Origin: Pseudomonas sp. MIACH
GTDB taxonomy: Bacteria; Pseudomonadota; Gammaproteobacteria; Pseudomonadales; Pseudomonadaceae
Reading direction: 5' to 3'
NCBI RefSeq assembly: GCF_001269925.1
Contig: NZ_LHVO01000037.1
Coordinates: 1-64,000 of the forward strand
Length of the DNA: 64,000 nt
Part shown: in pieces, positions 8,587 to 16,769 of the stretch
Layout: each line of letters opens with the position of its first letter
Numbering within the stretch: the first letter of the stretch is position 1
Made by a program: the position numbers and the translations under genes
The notes under the pieces: model-generated
The model's database searches: none
What the model saw: only the letters and a program-made list of their open reading frames with translations
Told to the model about the DNA's origin: nothing

Positions 8587-9465
8587 TCAGACACGCCCAC
8601 TCTCCTCCAGCAACCACGCCTTGAAGGCCTGCATGGCCGAGGTCTCGGTCCGCGACTGCAGGCGCGTCAGCCAGTAGCTGCCGGTGCTGATGCCGATGTC
8701 GAAGGGCTGGCGAATCACATCACTCTCCAGTTGCCGCGAGAACATCATCGCCGGCGCCAGCGCCACGCCGCTGCCTTGCAGCGCAGCCTCCATCATCGCC
8801 AGCGACGAGTCGAACACGATGCTGCGCGGTACCAGAGTGTCGGCGGGCAGCCCGGCGGCCTGAAGCCACAGGCTCCACTCATCCACGCGGTAGGAGCGCA
8901 ATAGCGTGTGTTTCAGCAGGTCGGCCGGCGTGTGCAACTGCTCGGCGAGTGACGGCACGCACAGTACCGTGAGCGGCGCTTCAAGCAATTCAATGGCTTC
9001 GGTGCCGTGCCAGGCGCCGGCACCGAAGCGGATCGCGTAATCCAGGCCCTCGGCGGCAACATCCACGCGGTTGTTGTGGGTGGACAGGCGCAAGTCGATA
9101 AACGGGTAGCGGCCCTGAAACTCCGCGAGGCGCGGCAGCAGCCAGCCCACCGCGAAGGTGCCCACTGCGCCGACGGTCAGCACCTCGCGGTAATGCCCGC
9201 CCTCGAACTGGCCTAAGGTATGGGCAATGCGGTCGAACGAATCACGCACCACCGGCAGCAAGGTTTCGCCTTCGCGGGTGAGCATCAGGCCGCGCGGCAG
9301 GCGCTTGAACAAAGTGACATTGAGTTGGGCTTCCAGGCTTTTGACTTGATGGCTGACCGCTGCCTGGGTCACGCACAACTCGATGGCCGCGCGGGTGAAG
9401 CTCAAATGCCGGGCCGAGGCCTCGAAGGCGCGCAGGGCATTGAGGGGCAAATGGGAACGGAGCAT
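8587..9465 (-). CDS. ampR: AmpR, LysR-type regulator of chromosomal AmpC
   Basis: A 292-residue LysR regulator that matches P. aeruginosa AmpR almost residue for residue through the DNA-binding domain (RAFEASARHLSFTRAAIELC, then VTQAAVSHQVKSLEAQL) and through GAVGTFAVGWLLPRL and LRLSTHNNRVDVAAEGLDY. In the family it represses or activates ampC according to whether UDP-MurNAc-pentapeptide or anhydro-muropeptides are bound. It is transcribed divergently from the beta-lactamase gene, the classical arrangement. Confidence 0.95.
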   Translation of the reverse strand: MLRSHLPLNALRAFEASARHLSFTRAAIELCVTQAAVSHQVKSLEAQLNVTLFKRLPRGLMLTREGETLLPVVRDSFDRIAHTLGQFEGGHYREVLTVGAVGTFAVGWLLPRLAEFQGRYPFIDLRLSTHNNRVDVAAEGLDYAIRFGAGAWHGTEAIELLEAPLTVLCVPSLAEQLHTPADLLKHTLLRSYRVDEWSLWLQAAGLPADTLVPRSIVFDSSLAMMEAALQGSGVALAPAMMFSRQLESDVIRQPFDIGISTGSYWLTRLQSRTETSAMQAFKAWLLEESGRV

Positions 9466-9592
9466 GCTGACCCCAGATTTTCTAATGGCTGGTGCGAGAT
9501 ATCATCGTTTGTTCGGGGCCGGCAAACTGCCTACATTTGCCTCGCCCGCGCAGGCTCTTCATTCAATCGATCATTCTCATGGAAGCGTTATC
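9466..9592. promoter_or_regulatory. ampR-ampC divergent control region
   Basis: This 127-bp gap must hold both promoters and the AmpR operator. LysR proteins recognise T-N11-A dyads. The stretch just outside the ampR start (CTGACCCCAGATTTTCTAAT) loosely resembles the known AmpR box, but I cannot fix the exact site by eye. Confidence 0.5.
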
Positions 9593-10747
9593 ATGCCCCA
9601 ACATTTATTGTCTGGCGTGCGTAATTTCACCGCCCTCTCAGTGTTTATCGCCGCCGGCAACTGCCTGGCCGCCACCGACCTGCAGGCGGTGGTGGATGCC
9701 AACGTCAAACCGCTGATGCAGCAGCAGTCGATTAACGGCCTGGTGGTCGGTGTGGTACGGGACGGCAAGGCGCAATACTTTAACTACGGCGTCGCGGCCA
9801 CCGACACCCGACAGCCGGTCAGCGAAAACACCTTGTTCGAAATCGGTTCGGTGAGCAAAACCTTCACCGCCACCCTGGCCGGTTACGCGGTAGCCAACGG
9901 CAAACTCACGCTTTCCGACCCGGCCAGCCACTACCTGCCGGCACTGGGCGGCGGCAAGTTCGATCACATCAGCGTGCTCAACCTCGGCACCTACACCGCA
10001 GGCGGCTTGCCGATGCAGTTCCCCGCTCAGGCGGATAACAGCCAGCGCATGATCAGCTACTTCCAGCACTGGCAACCCGACTTCGCCCCTGGCACCCGGC
10101 GCCTGTATTCCAACCCGAGCCTGGGGTTGTTCGGGTACCTGGCGGCGCAGAGCCTGAAGCAGCCGTTCGATCGCTTGATGGAGAAAACCCTGCTGCCCCA
10201 ACTCGGGCTCAAGCACACCTACGTCAAGGTGCCGCAGAGCCAGATGAGCCTGTACGCCCAGGGCTATGGCAAGGACGGCAAACCCGTGCGCGTCAGCCCT
10301 GGCGCCCTGGACAGCGAAGCCTACGGCATCAAGACCAGCGCTGCAGATCTGCTCAAGTACGTCGAGGTGAACATGTACCCGGCGAAGCTGGATAAAACCT
10401 TGCAGCAGGCAATCAGCCTCACTCACACCGGTTACTACCGCGTGGACGGCATGACCCAGGGCCTGGGCTGGGAAATGTACCCCTACCCCATCCAACTCGA
10501 TGCGCTGGTTGCCGGCAACTCCACGCCAATGGCGATGGAGCCGCACACGGTCAACTGGCTGACCCCGCCCGAGGCGCCTCACGCCGACACGCTGGTGAAC
10601 AAGACCGGCTCCACCAATGGGTTTGGTGCCTACGTGGCCTATGTGCCGAGCAAGGGATTGGGCGTGGTGATATTGGCAAACAAGAACTACCCGAATGCCG
10701 AACGGGTAAAACTGGCCCATGGGATCTTGAGCGCGATTGACCAATAA
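9593..10747 (+). CDS. ampC: Class C beta-lactamase
   Basis: A 384-residue serine beta-lactamase starting at ATG 9593; a longer in-frame start at 9383 would run through ampR's 5' end. The signal peptide ends at about residue 27 (FIAAGNCLAA). Catalytic motifs of class C are intact: S86-V-S-K89, Y172-S-N174 and K337-T-G339. It should acylate and hydrolyse cephalosporins and other beta-lactams in the periplasm. The divergent ampR makes it an inducible chromosomal AmpC. Confidence 0.95.
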   Translation: MPQHLLSGVRNFTALSVFIAAGNCLAATDLQAVVDANVKPLMQQQSINGLVVGVVRDGKAQYFNYGVAATDTRQPVSENTLFEIGSVSKTFTATLAGYAVANGKLTLSDPASHYLPALGGGKFDHISVLNLGTYTAGGLPMQFPAQADNSQRMISYFQHWQPDFAPGTRRLYSNPSLGLFGYLAAQSLKQPFDRLMEKTLLPQLGLKHTYVKVPQSQMSLYAQGYGKDGKPVRVSPGALDSEAYGIKTSAADLLKYVEVNMYPAKLDKTLQQAISLTHTGYYRVDGMTQGLGWEMYPYPIQLDALVAGNSTPMAMEPHTVNWLTPPEAPHADTLVNKTGSTNGFGAYVAYVPSKGLGVVILANKNYPNAERVKLAHGILSAIDQ

Positions 10748-10805
10748 GCCCGCTCAACACAACAGCCCTATGGGCCGGGCGTTCATCGTTGAGCCCATAC
10801 CTATG

Positions 10806-10878
10806 CCCCGATGGCGGCAGATCAGCTATCGATAAGCTGGCTGACCCACCGCTATCGGGGGCACGCCCCTCCCACATC
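10806..10878. repeat. Degenerate REP pair between ampC and rstB
   Basis: A right-hand REP half (CTATCGGGGGCACGCCCCTCCCACA) is preceded by a decayed left half around 10806. A separate GCTCAAC/GTTGAGC inverted repeat at 10752-10794, with an inner GCCCTATGGGC hairpin, lies between it and ampC and could terminate ampC. Confidence 0.65.
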
Positions 10879-10902
10879 TGATCTCTACAGTATTCAAACG
10901 AA

Positions 10903-12180
10903 TTACTCGGCATACGCCCACGTCATGCGAAACGATGCCCCGCCCCACTCCGAATCCATCACTTGCACCTGCCCGCCGTGCCACTGCGACACCCGCTGCA
11001 CCAGCGCCAGGCCCAGGCCAAAGCCACCGGTACGGCGATCACGGCTGGCATCCAGGCGTGTGAAGGGCTGGAAGATCTTGGCCCGGCCCTCTTCGGGTAC
11101 GCCGGGGCCGTCGTCACACACGCGCACCTCATAACCTTCGCCGAACTTGATCAGCGACACCTCGACCCGGCGTTCGGCATAACGGATGGCATTGCGCAGC
11201 AGGTTGATCACTGCGCGGGCCATGAAGCGCGGTTCGATCTGGATAAAGTCGACCTCGCAGGTGCGCAGCGACAGCTGTATACCGGCCGCCTCTGCCTCCA
11301 GCGCGACGCTGCCGATCACGCTGTCGAGCCAGCTGTGGGCCTCAATGCGCTCGCGGGTGACCTGGGTGGCGCCGCGCTCCAGGCTGGCGTAGGTGAGCAG
11401 TTCGGAGACCATCTCTTCCAGTTCGCCCAGGTCGGCGTACATATCGGCGATCAACTCGCGGCTCTGGCGCGGGTCGGCCTGTTGCTTGAGCTGGTCGAGT
11501 TCGAATGACAGACGCGCAATCGGCGTGCGCAGTTCATGGGACACGGCGTTGGTCAGTTCGCGCTGGTTGGCGATCAGGCTTTCGATGCGCTCGGCCATCT
11601 GGTTGAAGTGCCCGGCCAGTTCACGCACGGTGGAGCGGCGTGGCAACAGGATGCGCGAGCCGAGGTCGTTGTCGCCGAAGCGTTGCGCGGCCAGGCGGAT
11701 ATGCTCCAGGTCGCGCCAGTGCGGGCGCACCCAGAAATACAGGACGATGGCCAGGCACAGCCCGAGAAAACTATAGGCCCACAGGTACAACCACTTGGGC
11801 TCCTCCGGCAGCTTGATTTCCAGCAGTTGCGGGCCGCCATCGATGGCCGTGAGAAACTCCATGAAGTCGCCGCGCACCACCAGCAAGCCCTGGTCCAGGA
11901 GCTTTCGTTCGCGCTCGGTGAGGGCCTGGGTGTCCTTCTGCACCAGCTTCAGGCGCAGCCCGTAATGAGGCTGCAATTCGTCCAGCCGGGCCTGACGCGC
12001 CTCCCCCTGCAGGGGCCGCAACTGCTCTACCAGTCCATATGCCGGGCCACGCACGGCTTCGCGGTTATAGGTTTCATTGGCTTCGGGCATCAGCTCATCA
12101 AACGTGTAGTTGACCGCCCAGATAGCCGCCGCCAGGCCGATCGCCAGAATCACATACAGGCGCAGAAACAGGCGCAGCAT
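10903..12180 (-). CDS. rstB: RstB-like sensor histidine kinase
   Basis: A 425-residue membrane kinase. Two membrane helices (about 8-26 and 133-151) bracket a periplasmic sensor of about 105 residues. A HAMP-like segment follows, with WVRPHWRDLEHIRLAAQRFG, closely resembling E. coli RstB. The H-box is VSHELRTPIARL with His215. ATP-binding motifs are NLLRNAIRYA (N), DDGPGVP (G1) and GGFGLGLALV (G2). It starts immediately after the stop of the response regulator gene with no gap, so the pair is co-transcribed. The signal it senses is unknown. Confidence 0.88.
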   Translation of the reverse strand: MLRLFLRLYVILAIGLAAAIWAVNYTFDELMPEANETYNREAVRGPAYGLVEQLRPLQGEARQARLDELQPHYGLRLKLVQKDTQALTERERKLLDQGLLVVRGDFMEFLTAIDGGPQLLEIKLPEEPKWLYLWAYSFLGLCLAIVLYFWVRPHWRDLEHIRLAAQRFGDNDLGSRILLPRRSTVRELAGHFNQMAERIESLIANQRELTNAVSHELRTPIARLSFELDQLKQQADPRQSRELIADMYADLGELEEMVSELLTYASLERGATQVTRERIEAHSWLDSVIGSVALEAEAAGIQLSLRTCEVDFIQIEPRFMARAVINLLRNAIRYAERRVEVSLIKFGEGYEVRVCDDGPGVPEEGRAKIFQPFTRLDASRDRRTGGFGLGLALVQRVSQWHGGQVQVMDSEWGGASFRMTWAYAE

Positions 12181-12888
12181 CTAGACCTCCCACGCAAACG
12201 GATTGAACAGATAGCCCTTGCCCCAGATGGTCTTGATGCACACCGGCTCACGGGGGTTGTCATTGAGCTTGCCGCGCAGCTTGCTGATGTATACGTCGAC
12301 GCTGCGGTTAAGGCCGTCGAAGGCGATGCCGCGCATGCGGTTGAGGATATCGTCGCGGGAAAGAATCTTGCCCGCGCTGCTGGCCAGCAACCACAGCAGT
12401 TCGAACTCCATGGTGGTGAGGTCGATCTGCTCGTCTCCCAGGCTGACCACCCGGCAACTGCGGTCAATCGCCAAGCGGCCGAACGCGAGGGCACCGCGCA
12501 CCGTTGGCTCCGGCGCCTGGCGACGTTGCAGGGCGCGCAGGCGGGCCAGCAGTACCGGCGGTTTGATCGGCTTGATCACATAGTCATCGGCACCCGACTC
12601 CAGGCCGAGGATGTGGTCGAGGTCGTCTTCCTTGGCGGTGAGGATCACAATCGGCGTGTCGGACACCGTGCGGATCCCGCGGCACACATGCAGGCCGCTT
12701 TGGCCCGGCAGCATCAGGTCAAGCACGACGATCTTGGGTTTGAAGTCGAGGAACGCCGCCAGGGCTTCGTCGCCGCGGTGCACCACGCGCACCTCAAAAC
12801 CATGCTGTGACAGAAAATGCGCGATCAGCCCTGCCAGCTTTTCGTCGTCCTCAACGAGCAGGACCTTGCCCAGACCCAGGTTTTCCAT
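12181..12888 (-). CDS. rstA: RstA-like response regulator (OmpR family)
   Basis: A 235-residue response regulator. The receiver domain has the acidic pocket Glu13-Asp14-Asp15, phospho-acceptor Asp57 (VVLDLMLPG), and the conserved Thr/Lys positions (ILTAKEDD; YVIKPIKP). A C-terminal OmpR-type winged helix follows (LTTMEFELLWLLASSAGKIL, then VDVYISKLRGKL). It is the first gene of the rstA-rstB unit. The 157-bp gap to the divergent MFS gene should hold both promoters; target genes are not evident from the window. Confidence 0.9.
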   Translation of the reverse strand: MENLGLGKVLLVEDDEKLAGLIAHFLSQHGFEVRVVHRGDEALAAFLDFKPKIVVLDLMLPGQSGLHVCRGIRTVSDTPIVILTAKEDDLDHILGLESGADDYVIKPIKPPVLLARLRALQRRQAPEPTVRGALAFGRLAIDRSCRVVSLGDEQIDLTTMEFELLWLLASSAGKILSRDDILNRMRGIAFDGLNRSVDVYISKLRGKLNDNPREPVCIKTIWGKGYLFNPFAWEV

Positions 12889-13045
12889 AAGTTCTCAGTG
12901 TGCAGACGCGGATTGAAGAGCGGGCATTATAGGTGGCAAGCTGGGCAACTAAAGCAACTGGCCAGCGGGCGCCGACGAAGCTTCATGCTTTTAAGAGTTT
13001 TTAACAAATAGCCTGCACTCTTTAACGCCATTCACAGGGAGTTGT

Positions 13046-14245
13046 ATGCGCAAGGATTACCTGGCGTTCTTCGTTTCACTGTTCCTGTCGCGGCTGGCGG
13101 ATCAGATTCTGTTGTTTATCGTGCCACTGATCGTGTTCCAGACCACCCACAGCGTGTCCTGGGCGGGGCTGGCCTTCTTTGTCGAGTCACTGCCGCGCTA
13201 TCTCGCGTTTCCGGTGTGCGGGGCGTTGTGCGACAAGTATTCGCCGGTGCGCATCCTGCATATCAGCCAGGTTTACCGGGCGTTGGCCTGTGTGGTGGCG
13301 GTGGCATTGTATGGGGTGTTCGACGGCATCTACTGGCTGGTGCTGCTGTCGGCGTTGTGCGGGGTGCTGACGACCCAGGGCATCATGGCCCGCGAAGTGT
13401 TGATGCCGCATGTCTTCCCGCAGTACAGCTATGCCAAGACCCTCTCCTACTCGCAGATCGCCGACCAGAGCGGCCTGGTGCTGGGGCCGCTGGTGGCCGC
13501 GCTGATGCTGGGGGTGTGGGCCTGGCATTGGGTGGTGCTGGGGATTGCCGGGCTGTTTGTGCTGGCGGACCTGGCGATGCTGGCCTGGCAGCGCAAAACC
13601 ACGGCAAGCCTGGAAACCCATCAGCAGCACCGGGATATCTGGCTGCAACCGCTGCGCATCGCATTCGGGCATATCCGCAACCTGGCGGACCTGAAGCGGA
13701 TCATTACCCTGGCGGTCGGTGTGAACCTGATCATCGGCGTGACGCTGGCCACGTCCGCGGCCATGGTCACCGGCCTCTACGCTGCCGACAAGGACACCTA
13801 TGCCCTGCTGCAGGCGGCCGGCGCGGGGGTGACCATCGCGATTCTGTTTTACCTGGCGCGCGCCACGTTGCCCTTGAAAGTGCTGGGCGGGCTGTCTTAC
13901 TCGATGATCGGCGCCGGGGCGTTGGTCATGGCGGTCAGTCCCAGCCTGTGGGCGTACACCTTGGGATTCCTGCTGGTCACCGGCTTCGACAAGATGTTCA
14001 ACGTTTACCTGCGCAGTACCCGTCAGCGGGTCATTCCGGTGCAGGACTTCGGCAAGACCGTAGGCGTGATCACCTTGCTCAACAACCTGGCCCAGCCGCT
14101 GGCGGGCCTGGTGATTGCAGTGCTGGCGGCGCCCTTGGGCACGCAGACGGTGATCCTGCTACTGACCGGGGTCAGCGCCTTGATCGGCGTGGCCGTGGCC
14201 TCAGGCTGGCACGCCACTGTGAAAGCGGAACTCGATGTCGGGTGA
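13046..14245 (+). CDS. Major facilitator superfamily transporter
   Basis: A 399-residue integral membrane protein with about 11-12 helices and the MFS cytoplasmic loop CGALCDKYSPVRIL between helices 2 and 3, a variant of the GxLaDrxGrr motif. An AGGGAG ribosome-binding site precedes the ATG. Divergent transcription from rstA makes control by RstA possible, but no operator was identified. Substrate unknown. Its last 45 bases overlap the end of miaE on the other strand. Confidence 0.85.
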   Translation: MRKDYLAFFVSLFLSRLADQILLFIVPLIVFQTTHSVSWAGLAFFVESLPRYLAFPVCGALCDKYSPVRILHISQVYRALACVVAVALYGVFDGIYWLVLLSALCGVLTTQGIMAREVLMPHVFPQYSYAKTLSYSQIADQSGLVLGPLVAALMLGVWAWHWVVLGIAGLFVLADLAMLAWQRKTTASLETHQQHRDIWLQPLRIAFGHIRNLADLKRIITLAVGVNLIIGVTLATSAAMVTGLYAADKDTYALLQAAGAGVTIAILFYLARATLPLKVLGGLSYSMIGAGALVMAVSPSLWAYTLGFLLVTGFDKMFNVYLRSTRQRVIPVQDFGKTVGVITLLNNLAQPLAGLVIAVLAAPLGTQTVILLLTGVSALIGVAVASGWHATVKAELDVG

Positions 14246-14803
14246 TTCGATCAGCTCCTGCTCGGCCGCCCTCACCCGCTTGATCACCTGGGCAATGTCC
14301 TTGGCGTCGCCGTACTGGTAGGCCAGTTTCAGGTAACCCTGAAAGTGCCGCGCCTCGCTTTTCAGCAAGCCGAAGTAGAACTTGCCGAGTTCTTCGTCCA
14401 AATGCGGCACAAGTGCTTCGAAACGCTCGCAACTGCGCGCTTCGATAAAGGCGCCGACCACCAAGGTATCCACCAGCTTGACCGGCTCGTGGCTGCGCAC
14501 CACCTTGCGCAAACCCGAGGCATAACGCCCGGCGTGCAGTTGGCGCAGTTCAACCTTGCGCTTTTTCATCAGGCGCATGACCTGCTCGTGGTGCACCAGT
14601 TCTTCCCGGGCCAGGCGCGACATCATATTGATCAGGTCAACGTGGCCGTGGTACTTGGCGATCAGGCTCAGGGCGGTGCTGGCCGCTTTGAATTCGCAGT
14701 TCTTGTGGTCGATCAGCAGGGTGTCCTGATCGGCCAATGCGGCCTGCACCCAGGCGTCGGGGGTGGGGCAACCGAGGAATTCGTGGATTTCGGGCAGGTT
14801 CAT
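14201..14803 (-). CDS. miaE: tRNA-(ms2io6A37) hydroxylase MiaE
   Basis: A 200-residue di-iron monooxygenase-like protein that hydroxylates the isopentenyl side chain of ms2i6A37 in tRNA. The ferritin-like four-helix ligand motifs are present: HKNCEFKAAS, AREELVHHEQV, FIEARSCERFEAL and LKSEARHFQGYL. I start it at the ATG at 14803 (MNLPEIHEFLGC), as in other pseudomonads; an upstream in-frame TTG at 14818 would add only five residues. It overlaps the convergent MFS gene by 45 bp at the 3' end. Confidence 0.94.
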   Translation of the reverse strand: MNLPEIHEFLGCPTPDAWVQAALADQDTLLIDHKNCEFKAASTALSLIAKYHGHVDLINMMSRLAREELVHHEQVMRLMKKRKVELRQLHAGRYASGLRKVVRSHEPVKLVDTLVVGAFIEARSCERFEALVPHLDEELGKFYFGLLKSEARHFQGYLKLAYQYGDAKDIAQVIKRVRAAEQELIESPDIEFRFHSGVPA

Positions 14804-14876
14804 CGGGCTCACGGGCAAAGGCTCAGAAAAGGCCGCCGATTATACCGACCGCGCCGCAGACCACCAGCCACCGGCC

Positions 14877-14890
14877 TTGATGTGCATCAA
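14877..14890 (+). promoter_or_regulatory. Perfect Anr/FNR box
   Basis: TTGATGTGCATCAA is an exact TTGAT-N4-ATCAA site. A -10 hexamer TATAGT lies at 14914-14919, which predicts transcription starting near 14925 and puts the box centre at about -41.5, the class II activator position. The downstream gene encodes a universal stress protein, a typical member of the oxygen-limitation regulon in pseudomonads. Confidence 0.85.
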
Positions 14891-14951
14891 CATGACGTCT
14901 GGCGGGCAGCAACTATAGTTGTTCCACGCCCACCTTTTTGGAGATCCGATC

Positions 14952-15815
14952 ATGCAAGCCATTCGCAGCATCCTGGTGGTCATCGAGCCCGAGCATTCGG
15001 AAAGCCTGGCCCTCAAGCGCGCCAAGCTGATCGCCGGGGTTACCGACGCGCATCTGCACTTGCTGGTCTGCGACAAGAAACATGAGCACTCGGCGCTGTT
15101 GAGCCTGCTCAAGTCCGGCTTGCAGGAGGACGGTTACAGCGTCAGCACCGAGCAAGCGTGGAATGAAAGCCTGCATGAAACCATTATCGACGTGCAGCAG
15201 GCCGAAGGTTGCGGGCTGGTGATCAAGCAGCACTTTCCCGACAGCCCGCTGAAAAAAGCGCTGCTGACGCCGGCGGATTGGAAGCTGTTGCGCTACTGCC
15301 CGACGGCGGTGTTGCTGGTCAAGACGTCCACCCCTTGGGCGGAGAGAGTGATTCTGGCGGCGATTGATGTGGGCAATACCGATGCCGAGCACCGCTCGCT
15401 GCATAATTCGATCATCGATCACGGCTTTGATATCGCCAGCCTGGCGAAGGCGCAGTTGCATGTGATCAGCGCCCACCCGTCGCCGATGTTGTCGGCGGCG
15501 GATCCGACGTTTCAACTCAAGGAAACCATCGAAGCGCGCTATCGCGAGCAGTGCAAGGCGTTCCAGGCGGAATTCGACGTGGATGACGCGCACCTGCATA
15601 TCGAGGAAGGCCCGGCGGATGTGCTGATTCCTTTTGCGGCGCATAAATGGCAGGCGGCCGTGACCATCATCGGCACCGTTGCACGCACCGGCATTTCCGG
15701 GGCGCTGATCGGCAATACGGCGGAGGTGATACTGGATGCGCTGGAAAGTGATGTGCTGGTACTCAAGCCGCAGACCTTGATGGATCACCTGCAAGAACTG
15801 GCGACCAAGGCCTGA
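14952..15815 (+). CDS. Universal stress protein (tandem UspA domains)
   Basis: A 287-residue protein starting at ATG 14952 behind a GGAGATC ribosome-binding site. The length fits two Usp modules. The first (about 1-130) begins IRSILVVIEPEHSESLALKR. The second (about 135-285) ends in the ATP-binding signature region GTVARTGISGALIGNTAEVI followed by VLVLKP. Usp proteins of this class support survival under energy or oxygen limitation. The perfect Anr box upstream gives the likely control. Confidence 0.9.
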   Translation: MQAIRSILVVIEPEHSESLALKRAKLIAGVTDAHLHLLVCDKKHEHSALLSLLKSGLQEDGYSVSTEQAWNESLHETIIDVQQAEGCGLVIKQHFPDSPLKKALLTPADWKLLRYCPTAVLLVKTSTPWAERVILAAIDVGNTDAEHRSLHNSIIDHGFDIASLAKAQLHVISAHPSPMLSAADPTFQLKETIEARYREQCKAFQAEFDVDDAHLHIEEGPADVLIPFAAHKWQAAVTIIGTVARTGISGALIGNTAEVILDALESDVLVLKPQTLMDHLQELATKA

Positions 15816-15847
15816 CACCGATTCTTCAAACAATGAAGATCAACCTG

Positions 15848-15886
15848 CGGGAGGGGGCAAGTCGAATCGTCGCACCGCCCCTCCCG
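15848..15886. repeat. REP-derived hairpin between convergent genes
   Basis: CGGGAGGGGGC and GCCCCTCCCG are inverted around an 18-bp spacer, between the usp stop and the DUF1289 stop. It is a shortened REP pair that could end transcription from both sides. Confidence 0.65.
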
Positions 15887-15903
15887 AATTTGGATGTGTG
15901 TTG

Positions 15904-16374
15904 TCAGTCAGCCAGCGCGTCTTTAAGGAACCCCGGGGCGATATAGCGCTGGTAATGCGCCTCGGACAGGATAAAGAACTCACGGTCGATGGCGTCGCGC
16001 AGTTCCGGCAAGGCCCAGTCGCGAAACTCCGGCAACAGCACCATGCCGTACGCTTCCAGGTTATTGATCACCCGCGCTCCGCGGGCAATCAACTGGTACG
16101 CCCAGCAGTACTCGGACTGGTGCGGCACGAAGCGGATCTTGCGCTGCTCCAACTGACCGCGCAGGGTCTTGGGATCGAAAACCTCCAGCTTGCCGGCCAT
16201 CACTTGCACCAAAAGCTGCTCCAACCGCAGCCATACCGCGCGTTTTTCTTCTTCGTTATAGCCGTTCCACTGGATAACTTCGTGGTGAAACCGCTTGCAG
16301 CCACGGCACACGAGATCGCCGTAAACCGTGGAGCACAGGCCTACGCAGGGGGTCTTGATGGTTTGGTTGGACAT
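15904..16374 (-). CDS. DUF1289 domain protein
   Basis: About 156 residues from the ATG at 16374; a TTG twelve bases upstream is in frame but unlikely. The N-terminus has the DUF1289 cysteine cluster TPCVGLCSTVYGDLVCRGCKR (four Cys in about 20 residues), suggesting a small metal or Fe-S site, followed by FHHEVIQWNGYNEEEKRAV. The C-terminal 100 residues are a less conserved extension. Function unknown. It is divergent from acnB across a 395-bp gap. Confidence 0.85.
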   Translation of the reverse strand: MSNQTIKTPCVGLCSTVYGDLVCRGCKRFHHEVIQWNGYNEEEKRAVWLRLEQLLVQVMAGKLEVFDPKTLRGQLEQRKIRFVPHQSEYCWAYQLIARGARVINNLEAYGMVLLPEFRDWALPELRDAIDREFFILSEAHYQRYIAPGFLKDALAD

Positions 16375-16460
16375 GGGCGACAACACGCAAATCAGCGAAA
16401 CAGTGCGCCATGTTAGCCCTTTGTCTAAGGTTGATCACCCAGCAAACTTGGTGAGGCAAC

Positions 16461-16489
16461 TTACCTTTAGAAATTTTTTGCCGTAGAAT
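16461..16489 (+). promoter_or_regulatory. Candidate sigma-70 promoter for acnB
   Basis: TTACCT (16461-16466) and TAGAAT (16484-16489) are separated by 17 bp and precede the structured leader. Transcription would start near 16496, giving a leader of about 274 nt. The -35 match is only moderate. Confidence 0.5.
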
Positions 16490-16495
16490 CACCCG

Positions 16496-16769
16496 GCCTT
16501 GTAAGGCGCCAACAATCCGCTGGAAGCTGTTTTCAAAGCGTCACGAGCACAGTCGTTCCTTCAGAACGGTGTTGGCGCAGGTTCGACCCGGTAGGTCAGG
16601 ACCCGCGCCAACCCTCATCAGCTCCGTTCTGCAGGCGTAAAACTTTGAAAGCAGCTTCTGTGAGGAATGCCGGCAGCGCTGGCTTTGCGGCCCAAAAAGC
16701 CCCCGAGCGCATGCGTGCCGTTCATTTCTGGATGAGCGTCCCGTGGGACCACTGATGAGGGTAATAACT
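16496..16769 (+). promoter_or_regulatory. Long structured acnB leader, candidate cis-acting RNA switch
   Basis: Nested complementary segments are visible. P1: 16523-16538 pairs with 16643-16658 (16 bp with one G-U). P2: CAGAACGG 16562-16569 with CCGTTCTG 16624-16631. P3: GTTGGCGC 16571-16578 with GCGCCAAC 16605-16612, capped by two short helices. The GAACG of P2 can instead pair with a nearer CGTTC at 16554-16558, so two folds exclude each other. ACCCTCATCAG at 16611-16621 is perfectly complementary to CTGATGAGGGT at 16752-16762, which contains the acnB ribosome-binding site. Further small hairpins lie at 16681-16701 and 16738-16749. No gene-sized frame is credible here. Confidence 0.7.

Noticed and set aside
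13042..14283. 413-codon frame offset from the MFS transporter gene
   Set aside because: The Gly/Arg/Ala-rich product is typical of an alternative frame of a GC-rich gene; the MFS frame has membrane helices and a good ribosome-binding site.
16570..16612. tRNA-like or transposon-end reading of the GTTGGCGC/GCGCCAAC repeat
   Set aside because: No tRNA arms or CCA-like features, no transposase and no target duplication; the repeats nest properly as one RNA fold upstream of acnB.
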